From JACMRI01 sp043778625 (GTDB lineage Bacteria > Bacteroidota > Bacteroidia > UBA4408): a stretch of 6,399 bases of DNA. The notes under the pieces are model-generated. The model was not told where the DNA came from. It searched no databases and was given only the letters and a program-made list of their open reading frames with translations. The translations under genes were made by a program, and so were the position numbers. The stretch lies in assembly GCA_043778625.1 (NCBI GenBank), contig JAYWFU010000085.1:1-6399 (forward strand), read 5' to 3'. This document shows, piece by piece, positions 5,846 through 6,399 of this stretch. Within the stretch, counting starts at the first letter, position 1, and every line of letters begins with the position of its first letter.

Positions 5846-6301
5846 ATGTCCCGAAAACTAATTAAAACTGGTAAAGTAGTAGCTTTGTTCGAAATTATAA
5901 AAGTGTAAAAACATGCTGTTTATCTCCATATACATATAGGTTAACCTTTTAATGGATCAATTTTATTGCACAAAAAAATACTTTTATTAAAACGACATCG
6001 CTAAAGTTCAAAACCGAAAATTATTTTAAATAAGTTATATCTCTAATCAAACTTATCTAATAATTAGTGCCATATATCTATTCCTTTATTTTATTTTCGT
6101 TCAAACACATTACTTTAGTATTAATATTGTTTAAATATAATAATTAATGATAATTCCTTTCTTATACCGTTTACTATTTTTAGCTTATGTATTAGATGGT
6201 AAAATTCTAAAAAGATACATTTATATCAATTAAACAACATTTTATAACAAAATATCAGTTCAAATAATTATTTTTACTTACGAATTAGATTTCAATTTAC
6301 G
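5846..6301. other. 456-base AT-rich intergenic gap upstream of the porP/sprF-like gene
   Basis: No credible gene is visible on either strand. The only + strand reading directly after meaB is a 20-residue ORF (5846-5908), considered spurious. Structure seen: the 10-base perfect palindrome AGGTTAACCT at 5938-5947; a 7-base inverted repeat ATAAGTT/AACTTAT at 6030-6036 and 6050-6056 with a 13-base spacer; and TAnnTTTG-like -7 boxes at 5880-5887 (TAGCTTTG, exact), 6175-6182 and 6269-6276 (both TATTTTTA, last base off), none with a good -33 partner. The region is markedly more AT-rich than the coding parts. It probably carries the 3' end of the meaB transcript and the porP promoter and leader. Confidence 0.6.
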
Positions 6302-6399
6302 ATGAAAAGATTACTATTATTATCAGGATTTATAGGCTTAGGCTTAAGTAGTGTTCATGCGCAGCAGGACGCTATGTTTACGCATTATATGTACAATAC
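6302..6399 (+). CDS. PorP/SprF-family type IX secretion membrane protein (3' partial)
   Basis: Only 32 full codons are visible before the window ends. The signal peptide MKRLLLLSGFIGLGLSSVHA is followed directly by QQDAMFTHYMYN. A signal peptide ending in A-Q followed by QD-x-FT-x-YM-(F/Y)-N is the hallmark start of the PorP/SprF family (TIGR03519-like), whose members usually continue with an NPAYAG-type motif. These are outer-membrane barrel proteins of about 300-350 residues. PorP belongs to the T9SS core set with PorK, L, M and N; SprF-type paralogues serve individual large T9SS substrates. Which of these this is depends on the genes beyond the window. ATG 6302 gives a complete signal peptide. 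No Shine-Dalgarno sequence is seen; the leader is A/T-rich. The match rests on a short stretch, but the motif is distinctive. Confidence 0.82.
   Translation, partial: MKRLLLLSGFIGLGLSSVHAQQDAMFTHYMYN

Noticed and set aside
5846..5908. 20-residue ORF starting right after the meaB stop (TAAATG)
   Set aside because: It is very short, has no motif and could arise by chance. The adjacency to the stop is suggestive but not enough without conservation.
6048..6055. CAAACTTA, an exact TAnnTTTG box on the minus strand
   Set aside because: There is no minus-strand gene for it to drive and no -33 element at the expected distance. Chance matches are likely in such AT-rich sequence.

Overview
The window looks like a chromosomal segment of an AT-rich Bacteroidota bacterium. 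The evidence is a protein ending in a type IX secretion (T9SS) C-terminal sorting domain, the first codons of a PorP/SprF-type T9SS gene, A/T-rich start regions without clear Shine-Dalgarno sequences, and TAnnTTTG-like promoter elements. The repeat proteins resemble those of Cytophagia, Chitinophagia and Sphingobacteriia. I cannot assign a genus. All genes lie on the + strand.

Layout. Positions 1-2390 hold the 3' part of a large secreted repeat protein: seven Ig-like repeats of about 72 residues, two more divergent beta domains, then the sorting domain. A very strong 24-bp hairpin (2407-2459) ends this unit. A small outer-membrane beta-barrel gene follows (2488-3147), closed by a second hairpin (3198-3237). 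Positions 3313-5845 hold a tight four-gene cluster with gaps of 8, 10 and 22 bases: greA (transcript cleavage factor), a HIT-family nucleotide-binding protein, an exported LolA/RseB-like protein, and meaB (G-protein chaperone of methylmalonyl-CoA mutase). After a 456-base AT-rich gap without a recognisable gene, a PorP/SprF-family gene starts at 6302 and runs off the window.

How it fits together. The repeat protein is a likely client of T9SS, and the PorP/SprF-type protein is a likely component or client-specific partner of the same system, but a housekeeping cluster separates them. The greA-HIT-LolA-like-meaB cluster looks like one transcript of mixed function. No methylmalonyl-CoA mutase gene is present here. 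I see no CRISPR array, tRNA, rRNA, insertion sequence or phage gene. Nothing I can read amounts to a wholly new system. The most unusual content is the homogenised Ig repeat array and the regulatory sequence around the two hairpins and upstream of porP.
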